Part shown: positions 8,016 through 15,618 of the stretch, piece by piece | Position numbering within the stretch: the first letter of the stretch is position 1 | Layout of the letters: each line of letters begins with the position of its first letter | NCBI RefSeq assembly: GCF_020911885.1 | Contig: NZ_CP087132.1 | Coordinates: 2,418,001 to 2,482,000, forward strand | Direction of reading: 5' to 3' | DNA length: 64,000 nucleotides | Source: Flavobacterium acetivorans | GTDB lineage: Bacteria > Bacteroidota > Bacteroidia > Flavobacteriales > Flavobacteriaceae | Made by a program: the position numbers and the translations under genes | Notes under the pieces: model-generated | What the model was told of the DNA's origin: nothing | Database searches by the model: none | Seen by the model: only the letters and a program-made list of their open reading frames with translations

Positions 8016-8240
8016 GATAAACATCGCGCATTATTATATTTCAAATATATTCAAATTTTCTTACAAATCATCAAATGGACTTTTTATTTGTTACAGGCTT
8101 TTCGCAGTTACATAGATCTACATCTCAGTAGTTTTACCACTAGTAATACCTCATTACAGACCATAAAAAAAGAGGCTCGATAGCCTCTTGACATTCTCTC
8201 TCAAAACTTTACGATAACTCCATAGTACCTGCCAGTGACC
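8016..8240 (-). repeat. Non-coding repeat element R, copy 1 (terminator plus promoter-like box)
   Basis: Read on the minus strand the element holds TATGGAGTTATCGTAAAG, a terminator hairpin AGAGGCT/AGCCTCT (8171-8188) with a T-run, a TTACTAGTGGTAA dyad, GTAGATCTATG, then TGATTTGTAAGAAAA and a TATATTTG box (8042-8049). It precedes RhuM. Copies 2-4 are at 9043, 17181 and 18119. The remaining part of the 7695-8315 gap (7778-8015) shows no gene. Confidence 0.65.
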
Positions 8241-8246
8241 GGTTCC

Positions 8247-8304
8247 GTTCAACACAGCTTTCATTGTTCGTGCTGCGCACGCAACGAAAACTTAGCTGTT
8301 GTGC
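8247..8304 (-). repeat. attC-like site of the Vat cassette (58 bp)
   Basis: On the minus strand the site runs GCACAAC (8298-8304) - AGCTAAG..CGTTGCGTGC - GCA - GCACGAAC..GAAAGCT - GTGTTGAAC (8247-8253). The arms form an imperfect hairpin (ACAGCT with AGCTGT, GCGTGC with GCACG). The length equals the classic 59-base element. GCACAAC is the exact reverse complement of GTTGTGC at the start of the same unit (8980-8986), which is how integron cassettes are built. Confidence 0.7.
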
Positions 8305-8315
8305 GTTCGTTTTTT

Positions 8316-8939
8316 TTATTCGGTTAATTTGTCAATTTTGTTGTCTGTCAAGTTTTGAATGTTTTTTGTTATTCTTTCAATGTCCCAATTCCACCATTTT
8401 AGTTCTAATAATTTTGAAATTGTTTCTTCGGAAAATCGCTTTTTAATTTCCTTAGCAGGATTTCCTCCGACAATCGAATAAGGTTCAACATCTTTTATAA
8501 CTGTCGAATTTGTCGCAATAATTGCTCCATCTCCAATTGTTACTCCTGCCATTATTGTTGCATTGTAGCCAATCCAAACGTCATTACCAATATTTATGTC
8601 ACCTTTTTGTGGGTAAGATTTATTGTCCATTGCGTTTTCCCAACCGTTTCCAAAAATCGCAAACGGATAAGTTGTCAGAGCATTTGTCAAATGATTTGCA
8701 CCATTCATTATAAATTTCACGTCAGAAGAAATCATACAAAACTTTCCGATTATTAATTTGTCGCCGACAAAGTCAAAATGGTATTTTACATTTTTTTCAA
8801 AGTTGTCAACATTCTCAAAATCGTCATAATACGTAAAGTCGCCTACAATTATATTTGGATTTTTAATAACATTCTTCAAAAAGCAAAGTCTGTCATAATT
8901 GTCAAGTGGGAATTTAATATCTTTATTTGGTCCTGTCAT
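8316..8939 (-). CDS. Vat-type xenobiotic acetyltransferase (streptogramin A O-acetyltransferase family)
   Basis: The 207-aa product is a left-handed beta-helix acetyltransferase. It shows NIIVGDFTYYDD, GDKLIIGKFCMI, the FIMNGANH block with the catalytic His, AIFGNGWE, GNDVWIGYNATIMAGVTIGD and the PYSIVGGNPAKEIKKRF end, all as in Vat/CatB enzymes. These use acetyl-CoA to acetylate streptogramin A or chloramphenicol in the cytoplasm. Its segment from GTTGTGC (minus, 8986-8980) to the 58-bp palindrome after the stop has all features of an integron gene cassette, and repeat element R copy 2 lies just upstream. The exact drug range cannot be read from the sequence. Confidence 0.88.
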   Translation of the reverse strand: MTGPNKDIKFPLDNYDRLCFLKNVIKNPNIIVGDFTYYDDFENVDNFEKNVKYHFDFVGDKLIIGKFCMISSDVKFIMNGANHLTNALTTYPFAIFGNGWENAMDNKSYPQKGDINIGNDVWIGYNATIMAGVTIGDGAIIATNSTVIKDVEPYSIVGGNPAKEIKKRFSEETISKLLELKWWNWDIERITKNIQNLTDNKIDKLTE

Positions 8940-9042
8940 AAAGTTTTCTTTATTTGATTACGGTCGGTCTTAAAATGACGCACAACTAGTATATAGTAAT
9001 GACGTGGTCGCTATTATACACCTAATTTTGGTTAGATTGTAG

Positions 9043-9266
9043 TGATAAACATCGTGCATTATTATATTTCAAATATATTCAATTTTTCTTACAAATCATT
9101 AAAAGCCTTTTTAATTCACCGCAGGCCTTTCGTGCTTATATAGATCTACATTTCAATAGTTTTACTGCTAGTAATCCTAATTATAGAGCATAATAAAAGA
9201 GGCGCAAAGGCCTCTTGAAATTCTTCTTACTCATTTATCGTAAACCTCATAAGGGATGGCTTGACG
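9043..9266 (-). repeat. Non-coding repeat element R, copy 2
   Basis: Minus-strand reading: ATCCCTTATGAGGTTTACG, hairpin AAGAGGC/GCCTCTT with T-run, GGATTACTAGCAGTAAAAC dyad, GTAGATCTATATAAG, GGCCTGCGGTGAA, GATTTGTAAGAAA and TATATTTG (9070-9077). The box lies about 130 bp before the Vat start, so it can serve as its promoter. Copies 1 and 2 are more alike at this end than copies 3 and 4. Confidence 0.65.
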
Positions 9267-9585
9267 TACATATTATAACGAGTAGGGGATAGCAGCTATT
9301 TTTACTTTTTTCCTTGATAAAAAAAGTAACAAAAAAATCAAGCCTGAATAGTTGCTCCCGATCGCCATCGGGGCCGAAAATCTCGGGAGCATTTCCCTAT
9401 CGCGACCCCAGCCGCTCGTGTTGCACACTCGACTCGGGGGTCACTCCCGCCGGCCAACGCTCAAATCCTTGCCCGGATTTTCTAGGATAAAAATATAAGG
9501 GCGGGGGTACAGTGGAAACTTACTCTGATTTTGCCTAACTATTCACAACTTACTTCTCACTTTTCACAACTTTAGGTTTGGTTCC
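9267..9585. other. Gene-free spacer with a GC-rich dispersed repeat and hairpins
   Basis: The stretch carries CTTGAT..ATCAAG around a TTTTTTTGTTACTTTTTT core (9312-9342), a motif seen again near 48775 and 49175. It also carries a CTCCCGAT/ATCGGGG hairpin (9354-9370) and a GCTCCCGA/TCGGGAGC-type long arm (9353-9390). It is clearly richer in G+C than its surroundings, which points to imported or mobile DNA. No ORF is convincing. Confidence 0.5.
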
Positions 9586-9669
9586 GTTCAACCGCGGGTT
9601 CATTACTACGTCCGTTCGCTGTCGCTCGGGTGTTGGCTTTTCAAGACCTCGAAACCTGAGCTGTAGGCA
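9586..9669 (-). repeat. attC-like site after the secreted hydrolase
   Basis: Minus strand: TGCCTAC (9663-9669) - AGCTCAGG..CCAACACCCGAGCG - GAACGGACGTAGTAATGAA - GCGGTTGAAC (9586-9592) then GGAACC. TGCCTAC is the complement, with one mismatch, of GTTGGCA at the start of this unit (10708-10714). The right end is shared with the sites at 3279 and 17407. Confidence 0.6.
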
Positions 9670-9676
9670 GATGTAT

Positions 9677-10699
9677 TTATTTTTTTGTCCAATTTATAAA
9701 TTCATTCATAACTTCTTTCCAATGTTCTTTTTCGTAATTTGCAGTTCCGTCTTCATTAACTTCAAAAAAGTTATGCTCTAAATTTAAATATCGTTTATAT
9801 GTTAAATTATTTTTTGAGTTTTGGATATAAAATAAAGGAACTAAATCACATAGATCTGAAGCAATATCATTTGTGCCATATGCTAAATAAGTTGGTATTT
9901 TAATTTGTAGCCAATCATTTAGCAAAGGTCTTGAAAATGATTTCCAAGCTAATAAATAAGGTTTTTTAATTAAAGAATCTTTATCATAAGAGTCTTTATA
10001 CATTTGATAGGTCTTTTCAATTTTATCATTAGCTTCTAGCCAAGTAATTTCTTTTCTTTCAGCTTCTTTTCTATAATGTCTAATGTTTTGGTCTATTCTA
10101 CCAAATGGATTTGGACCAAATAATCCCAAATGTGTAACTTTCTTGTTATTCAAAGCAATTAATGTTGCCACTTTTGAACCTTGAGAATGTCCAGCAACTA
10201 TTAATTTTGAATTATCTACCCATTTTTGTTTTCGCAAAAAAGTTAAAACTTTTTCTGCTCTACTTTCATAATTCTCTAAAAAATCTGTCTTTACATATTC
10301 TTTATCAAATTCATTAGGTTCTTTCTCATCTGGAATGTAACAGTACGATTTATTTAGGTATTTTTCGGCAACAATTACTGGGGTTTTTGGCATTGAAATT
10401 ACAACTAAATGATAGTTCTTTTTTATTTCATCTAGGTCGAAATTTGTTATTCCACCTCCAATCATCCACGTATTTTCTTTTTCAGGTTTTACGAATAATG
10501 GCATTGGTAAAGAACCTTGACAAAATAAAAAAACTGGTTTTATTTGATCTAATTTAGTGTCAATTAATATAAAATTAACAGTGTCCTTTTCTTGTTTTAT
10601 ACTGAATTGAATTGCTTGATTATTTATTATATTTAGTTTTTGCCCAAAACTTAATTGGATAAAAAGAAATAGGAATAATGTCGTTTGTAGTTTTCTCAT
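9677..10699 (-). CDS. Secreted alpha/beta-hydrolase
   Basis: The 340-aa product has a Sec signal peptide (RKLQTTLFLFLFIQLSFGQ) and an alpha/beta-hydrolase fold. The oxyanion region is near LFCQGSLPMP, the nucleophile elbow is VAGHSQGS, a late acidic loop is near YGTNDIASD, and the catalytic His is in NLEHNFFE. The substrate is unknown; related proteins include esterases and dienelactone-hydrolase-like enzymes. The unit is bounded by a GTTGGCA start box and an attC-like palindrome directly after the stop, so it looks like an integron-type cassette. The start ATG is followed by the signal peptide and is well supported. Confidence 0.8.
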   Translation of the reverse strand: MRKLQTTLFLFLFIQLSFGQKLNIINNQAIQFSIKQEKDTVNFILIDTKLDQIKPVFLFCQGSLPMPLFVKPEKENTWMIGGGITNFDLDEIKKNYHLVVISMPKTPVIVAEKYLNKSYCYIPDEKEPNEFDKEYVKTDFLENYESRAEKVLTFLRKQKWVDNSKLIVAGHSQGSKVATLIALNNKKVTHLGLFGPNPFGRIDQNIRHYRKEAERKEITWLEANDKIEKTYQMYKDSYDKDSLIKKPYLLAWKSFSRPLLNDWLQIKIPTYLAYGTNDIASDLCDLVPLFYIQNSKNNLTYKRYLNLEHNFFEVNEDGTANYEKEHWKEVMNEFINWTKK

Positions 10700-10707
10700 A
10701 ATATATT

Positions 10708-10864
10708 TGCCAACGTCAGTATATCTGATGGCGATCGAACTGATAAGCTTTACAGCTGGTTTTTATTTCGTTTTGATAGCCTTGAATTTCATTTCATTAC
10801 TTCGTCCGTTCGCTGTCGTTTTGCTGTTCGTGCTAAGCACGCAACGAAAACTTAGCTGTTGTGT
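10708..10864 (-). repeat. attC-like site after the FRG gene
   Basis: Minus strand: ACACAAC (10858-10864) - AGCTAAGTTTTCGTTGCGTGC - TTAGCACGAACAGC - long variable arm - CTGACGTTGGCA (10708-10719). TACACAAC is the exact reverse complement of GTTGTGTA at the start of the FRG unit (11751-11758). The left arm is identical to that of the Vat site over 20 bases. Confidence 0.65.
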
Positions 10865-10870
10865 ACAGTA

Positions 10871-11737
10871 CTATTCGAATTTAAAAGTTGAAGAATGATC
10901 TTCGCAATTTGACACCAAGCTTTTGCAAAACCCATCTATGTCTGGATAAATCATTTCGGTTTTTACACCAAACCCTTTAATGTTTAGTTTGACTGCTCTT
11001 TTCACTTCTTTTGGAATAATTATTTTGATTACTGAACATTCAAAAAATTTAATAAAATCCTCAGCCATGTTTAATGGTTCATGATTGAAATCAATTATGT
11101 TTTTTGATAATTCATCATTAATATTAATACCAAATAGAGAGTTTAAATTATCAATAAATCGAATATTAACATCCAAAGGAATAGCAAAAAGACCTTGTTG
11201 AACTTGAAGACGATGATTAAGTAAAAAAGGTTCTATAAAAACTACTGTTTGTTCTTTTAGCTTTCCATTTAAATAATTTGAAAACAAATCGCTGGATTGT
11301 CCAAAGATTAACTCAATTAACATTTTTTCGACTTCTGGATTTGAATGAGCACCATTAACATTACTAATATTTATGCCCCAAATTGCACCGTCATTTTTAT
11401 CATCAAAATCTTCAGTGCAAAAATATGAAGCAACTAGTAACGATTTTGTAAAATCTAATAGTCTTGTTGGACCTCCATGATGTTGTATTTTAGCAATACG
11501 CTCAAAATCATTCGTTACTATATCTTTTGAAGATTCATACAAATGCTGCTTTCTCTTAAATTCTCTTAGAATTCTTAGTTCACTTGATGGAACACATGAT
11601 GTTTTATCAATTTGTCTTTCAAGATTTGTTTGAAGTGGCCATTCTGCATTAGAATGTCCTCTCCAATAAAAAGGAAGAGAAGATAATTCTAATAAATCTT
11701 TGAAATTCTTAATTCTTATTGTTAATGTTTTCGTCAT
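10871..11737 (-). CDS. FRG-domain protein
   Basis: The 288-aa product contains the FRG domain: FYWRGHSNAEWPL with the name-giving RG, ERIAKIQHHGGPTRLLDFT, and SLLVASYFC. A later stretch QTVVFIEPFLLNHRLQVQQG and LFAIPLDV is also typical. FRG proteins are widespread in accessory regions of bacteria, often near phage-defence genes, but their activity is not established. Its first bases GTTGTGTA and the complementary TACACAAC after the stop mark it as a cassette in the array. It lies between the intron-interrupted palindrome upstream and the hydrolase cassette downstream. Confidence 0.85.
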   Translation of the reverse strand: MTKTLTIRIKNFKDLLELSSLPFYWRGHSNAEWPLQTNLERQIDKTSCVPSSELRILREFKRKQHLYESSKDIVTNDFERIAKIQHHGGPTRLLDFTKSLLVASYFCTEDFDDKNDGAIWGINISNVNGAHSNPEVEKMLIELIFGQSSDLFSNYLNGKLKEQTVVFIEPFLLNHRLQVQQGLFAIPLDVNIRFIDNLNSLFGININDELSKNIIDFNHEPLNMAEDFIKFFECSVIKIIIPKEVKRAVKLNIKGFGVKTEMIYPDIDGFCKSLVSNCEDHSSTFKFE

Positions 11738-11751
11738 TTTTGAAGTATTTT

Positions 11752-11878
11752 ACACAACGTTCCCTTGCTACAAGTGGTTTGGGGTTAAATTAAGCCTTAT
11801 TTTCGGATTTGCCAAATCTTCCAAATACAAACCAATTTTTCCATTAAGCCAAATCCCCAAATTGCTTGTAGCGTGTGT
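11752..11878 (-). repeat. Large attC-like palindrome, left part, interrupted by a group II intron
   Basis: GCTACAAG..TTTGGGG (11777-11799) faces CCCCAA..CTTGTAGC (11855-11872), forming a long imperfect hairpin with an AT-rich centre. It ends toward the FRG gene with ACACAAC (11752-11758), the R' box. The other terminal box lies beyond the intron, at 13782-13788. With the intron removed the palindrome would be about 140 bp, like the long attC sites of chromosomal integrons. Confidence 0.65.
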
Positions 11879-13778
11879 GTGTGCCCTGCATGAGCAGGAC
11901 ACACTCTGTAAGCTCGATTAAAAATTGAAAAATACAAATTTCGGATTATAAATCAAACTTGCAGAGTGTTATTTTTCCAGAGGGTGTAAGTCCCTTATGA
12001 GCGGATTGAAACCCCGAATCATTAGTACGTCGCAAGGTTGTTAGTTGTGAAACCAGAACTGAAGGAAGCGAAACGACAAAGTCCGGTACTGACGAACAGA
12101 AACGGCATAAGAGGCTGTTATACGAGGATAAGCAAGCACACCATTGCAACGTCCGAAGGTTACCAAAATCGTATTTCAGTAGATGCCGCAGAGATTGGAC
12201 AAAGGAAAAAGTTCTTACCAGGGGAGGTCTTGGCAACCACGAGTTGGTTATGTCAAGAAGTCAGCAGAGGTCATAGTACTTGGGGCAACGAGTTGCGAAT
12301 AGATACCGCATAGGACTCACAAACAAGGAAGGACCGAACGCAAAATGGTTCTTAATTTTCAACGGAATAACGCAAGTTATAGCCCTGAAAAACAAGAACA
12401 GGTTAAACGATTAAAACAACAAAATGATTGAGAGCGTAGTACATCCTTACAATCTGCAAAAAGCAGTAGAGCAAGTGATTTCCAACAAAGGAAGCGCAGG
12501 AGTTGATGGTATAAAAACAAGTCAACTTAAAATGCTATTTCCCCAAAGGAAAGACCAATTGCTCGAAGCCGTCAGAGAGGGAAACTACTTGCCACAAGCC
12601 ATTTTGGGCATTGAGATTCCCAAGGGCAACGGAAAAACACGACTTTTGGGAGTTCCCACCACTACCGATCGAGTGTTCCAACAAGCCGTAGCACAGGTTA
12701 TAGCGCCACTATTTGAACCCGAATTCAGTACTAACAGTTTTGGATTTAGACCCAGCAAAAACTCCCGACAAGCCGTTGGGCAAGCGAGGGAATACATCCA
12801 TCAGGGATTGAACCACATTGTGGACATTGACCTGAAAAATTTCTTTGATGAAGTTGACCATTGCTTGCTGTTGAATTTGGTGTACCAAAAAGTGAAATGC
12901 AAAACCACGATGCGCCTGATGCGTAAATGGTTGCGAGTACCGATACTGATTAACGGCAAACTACAAAAACGAAGAAAAGGCGTTCCGCAAGGTTCTCCCT
13001 TGAGTCCGTTATTGTCTAATATCCTGCTCAATGAGTTGGACAAAGAAATGACAAGACGTAAACTAAAATTTGTACGTTATGCCGATGATTTCAGTATCTA
13101 CTCTAAATCGCAGAATCAGGCGAAAGCCACGGCAGTTGTCATTGCCAAATTCTTGAAAACGAAGCTCAAACTTACCATCAATGCTGATAAAAGCGGGATT
13201 AGACGTCCTGTGAACTTTAGCTTGTTGGGATTTGGGTTTGTACCTACGTATCAAAAAGGGAGCAAAAACCAATACCAGTTGGTAGTAGTAGAAAAGGCTT
13301 GGAAGAAACTAAAAGAAAAGCTCAAAAGTATTAGCCGCAAAACTGCACCAGTCAAACTAGAAGACCGTATTATCAAGATAAACGAAATCCAACGAGGATG
13401 GTTAAACTATTTTCGAGGAACGAGTATCATGGGGAAATTACGGGATATAGATGGCTGGCTCAGAAACCGACTTCGATACTGCATTTGGCACGATTGGAAG
13501 AAACCTGAGAGGAAAAGGAAAAACCTAATTCGATTAGGAATTGATCAAGACCACGCCTATGCATGGAGTCGAACTCGCAAAGGTGGTTGGGCAATTGCTC
13601 AGAGTCCAATCTTGGGAACTACCATAACCTTGAAACGCTTAAAACAAAAAGGGTATCAATCATTGACCGATGTTTACATCTCACTTAATCCATCTCTTTG
13701 CGAACCGCCGAGTACGTGACCCGTACGCTCGGTGGTGTGAGAGGCGCACTCCGTTCCATTAGGGGCGGAGCCGTCTAC
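11879..13778 (+). mobile_element. Group II intron (IIC-like) inserted in an attC-like site
   Basis: The proposed 5' end is GTGTGCCCTGCATGAGCAGG (11879), the GTGYG start of bacterial group II introns. A GAGGGTGTAAGTCCCTTATG element lies at about 11981-12000. A reverse transcriptase gene fills the middle, and a domain V-like hairpin (13704-13736, arms CCGCCGAGTACG and CGTACGCTCGGTGG) and a domain VI-like arm end at CTAC (13778). The exact ends may be off by a few bases. It is oriented plus while the cassettes are minus, as IIC introns that target the bottom strand of attC are. Small ORFs in its 5' part (11946-12313) are structure, not genes. Confidence 0.8.
12424..13719 (+). CDS. ltrA: Group II intron reverse transcriptase/maturase
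   Basis: The 431-aa product has all reverse-transcriptase blocks: GSAGVDGIKTSQL, IEIPKGNGKTRLLGVPT, FGFRPSKNSRQAV, IVDIDLKNFFDEVDH, KGVPQGSPLSPLLSNI and the catalytic FVRYADDF near residue 219. The maturase domain X follows (INEIQRGWLNYFRG). It stops at SLNPSLCEPPST, overlapping the start of domain V, with no endonuclease domain. That size and absence are typical of group IIC introns. The enzyme helps the intron splice and reverse-transcribes it during retrohoming. Confidence 0.93.
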   Translation: MIESVVHPYNLQKAVEQVISNKGSAGVDGIKTSQLKMLFPQRKDQLLEAVREGNYLPQAILGIEIPKGNGKTRLLGVPTTTDRVFQQAVAQVIAPLFEPEFSTNSFGFRPSKNSRQAVGQAREYIHQGLNHIVDIDLKNFFDEVDHCLLLNLVYQKVKCKTTMRLMRKWLRVPILINGKLQKRRKGVPQGSPLSPLLSNILLNELDKEMTRRKLKFVRYADDFSIYSKSQNQAKATAVVIAKFLKTKLKLTINADKSGIRRPVNFSLLGFGFVPTYQKGSKNQYQLVVVEKAWKKLKEKLKSISRKTAPVKLEDRIIKINEIQRGWLNYFRGTSIMGKLRDIDGWLRNRLRYCIWHDWKKPERKRKNLIRLGIDQDHAYAWSRTRKGGWAIAQSPILGTTITLKRLKQKGYQSLTDVYISLNPSLCEPPST

Positions 13779-13790
13779 TCAATTGTACCT
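13779..13790 (-). repeat. Right end of the intron-interrupted attC-like site
   Basis: The minus-strand sequence GCACTAGGTACAATTGA just after the last gene of the DUF262 operon is the near-exact complement of GTTGTACCTAATGC at the start of that operon's unit (17102-17115). This ties the palindrome beyond the intron to the DUF262 cassette. Confidence 0.6.
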
Positions 13791-13797
13791 AGTGCTT

Positions 13798-14484
13798 TTA
13801 TTTATTATACTTTTTCAATATTATTTTAGAAATAATTTCAGTTTCCTTTTGATTTCGACCAGTTGTAAAAACTTTTAAAGCATATTCCCTTTCCGTCCAA
13901 AACAATACTAAATCTATTGAATTATCAGCATTTATTTTTCTAATTAATTTCTTTCCTCCCCAATCAGTTGATTGAATATTAACAATATATGGGCAGTGTT
14001 TTAATTTTTCGGAAAATTCTCCGAGTTCTTTTTTTCCGTGATGATCTGCTAAATGAATCGTTGCAATATTTTCTGATTTAATTAATAGCTCTTCAGGTTT
14101 TGAATGAAACATATAGCACCAATTTTCATAATCAGTTTTATTTTTTACTTGTTTATTTTCGTTTAATTGAACTTGAGAAAAGTCTATTCCTAAAAAACCA
14201 TTACATTCAGATTTACAAAAAGAATTTGCCTCTTCTTCAGTATTTATATCAACCTCGCAAGATTTAAGTTGTTGCTCAATGAATCTATATATTTCTTGTT
14301 CTTCCTGACCACTTATTTTGGTATATAATTCTTCTGTAATTATCGGTAAATTATATATTGACGGGTTCTTCCAAAAAGTATGACTTTCCTTTTTTTCTAT
14401 CAGAACTAAATCGAGAATTCCTTTTTTAAATAATTGATATTCAGTTGTATTTAAAGAAGTATTGTTTAAAAAAAAATTACTCAT
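13798..14484 (-). CDS. Uncharacterised third protein of the DUF262-ATPase operon
   Basis: I chose ATG at 14484 (MSNFFLNNTSLNTTEYQLFK), giving 228 aa; a longer frame would run deep into the ATPase gene. The start overlaps the end of the ATPase gene by 8 bp, so translation is coupled. I see no catalytic motif that I can name. The C-terminal half has a C..SECNGFLGIDF stretch, a TIHLADHHGKKELGEF segment and a strand-rich end (LVLFWTEREYALKVFTTGR). It could be the nuclease or sensor partner of the ATPase. A PSI-BLAST or structure-model search would be needed to name it. Confidence 0.7.
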   Translation of the reverse strand: MSNFFLNNTSLNTTEYQLFKKGILDLVLIEKKESHTFWKNPSIYNLPIITEELYTKISGQEEQEIYRFIEQQLKSCEVDINTEEEANSFCKSECNGFLGIDFSQVQLNENKQVKNKTDYENWCYMFHSKPEELLIKSENIATIHLADHHGKKELGEFSEKLKHCPYIVNIQSTDWGGKKLIRKINADNSIDLVLFWTEREYALKVFTTGRNQKETEIISKIILKKYNK

Positions 14485-15616
14485 TTCTTCTAATTTTAAA
14501 CAATTCTGAAAAATCTTTCTGACTTTGATCAAAAAAGCCTTTTGGCCAATCCGAAAGTTCTCCTCTTTGGTTAATTGAAATACTATTAATTTGTGGTTGA
14601 ATAGAGTCTTCAACCTTATCAAAATAGTTTATAGTTACTTTATTGTTATCTATTTTATTTTTAGCACACGCAAGTTGAATTCCATTTAATATATGGTCAC
14701 TATGAGTTTCTACAATAACTTTAACACCAGAATTAGCAATAATCGATAAAAATTCTCCCATTTTTGATTGAGCAGATGGATGTAAATGTGCTTCGGGATT
14801 TTCAACAATTAAAAGCCTATTTTTCTTCGCAATTAATCCACTTACTATGATTGGTAAAACATAACTAATACCGAAACCAGTATTTGTTGGAACTATAGGA
14901 TTACCTTTTGAATAACTATTTTGAACTTCTATTCTTGCAGAATGTGTTTTGTCATCATAATGAGGTGTAATAGTTGTTCCATTAAGTATGTAGCTTAACC
15001 AAGCATTTATGTGATTGATAAAAAATTTGTTACCTTTTAATTTTTCGTCAAATATTTTTCCTTCTTCTATTTTAAAATTGTAGTTTAAATTTGATATTAC
15101 TTGTGCAGTGTATTCCCCTTTGTATCCAGTATTCTCATAGTCAAAAAATTGAATATTTTGAGCAATTCTTGGACCTAAACGTTCTGCGTTTAGGTAATAG
15201 AATTCTTGAAAATAAAGTGGGTTTTCTTTTAAATTATTCACTAAAGGTTCAATAGGTGTAATCCATAAATCATTACCTTGGTTTGTACTATAATTAATCG
15301 AAAAGACTTCATTTTTAGTTATTAAACCAAGATTTATTTCAGTTTTAGTATAATCAATTGGAAGTAAATATTCACTATTTCCTAAATTTAAGCAGTAAGC
15401 ACCATTTAACTCAACATTTAAACCATTAAGTTCTTTTAAATTATATGCATTACCTTCCCATTTAGCACAATGTTCGATAGTTCTACGTAAAAGTAATAGA
15501 GCTTGTATTGAAGTACTTTTTCCATTACCATTAGCACCTGCAAAAATTGTCAATTCATTAATTGGAATTTCGATGTCATAAAAACACTTGAAATTGGAAA
15601 TTTTTAATTTTATCAT
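14477..15616 (-). CDS. AAA ATPase of the DUF3696 / OLD-like type
   Basis: The 379-aa product is an ABC/RecF-like ATPase. Walker A is FAGANGNGKS (residues 25-34). Walker B is LLIVENPEAHLHP, and the ETHSDH block that follows is a standard mark of OLD/RecF-type ATPases. The end, GELSDWPKGFFDQS, is the DUF3696 C-terminal signature. Such ATPases partner with nucleases or other effectors in many anti-phage loci. It is preceded by a DUF262 gene (gap 2 bp) and overlaps the next gene by 8 bp, so the three form an operon. Confidence 0.88.
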   Translation of the reverse strand: MIKLKISNFKCFYDIEIPINELTIFAGANGNGKSTSIQALLLLRRTIEHCAKWEGNAYNLKELNGLNVELNGAYCLNLGNSEYLLPIDYTKTEINLGLITKNEVFSINYSTNQGNDLWITPIEPLVNNLKENPLYFQEFYYLNAERLGPRIAQNIQFFDYENTGYKGEYTAQVISNLNYNFKIEEGKIFDEKLKGNKFFINHINAWLSYILNGTTITPHYDDKTHSARIEVQNSYSKGNPIVPTNTGFGISYVLPIIVSGLIAKKNRLLIVENPEAHLHPSAQSKMGEFLSIIANSGVKVIVETHSDHILNGIQLACAKNKIDNNKVTINYFDKVEDSIQPQINSISINQRGELSDWPKGFFDQSQKDFSELFKIRRNE

Positions 15617-15618
15617 TT

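Noticed and set aside
11946..12313. Two overlapping frames of about 90 aa in the intron 5' part
   Set aside because: They lie in the structured RNA part of the group II intron and resemble no protein.
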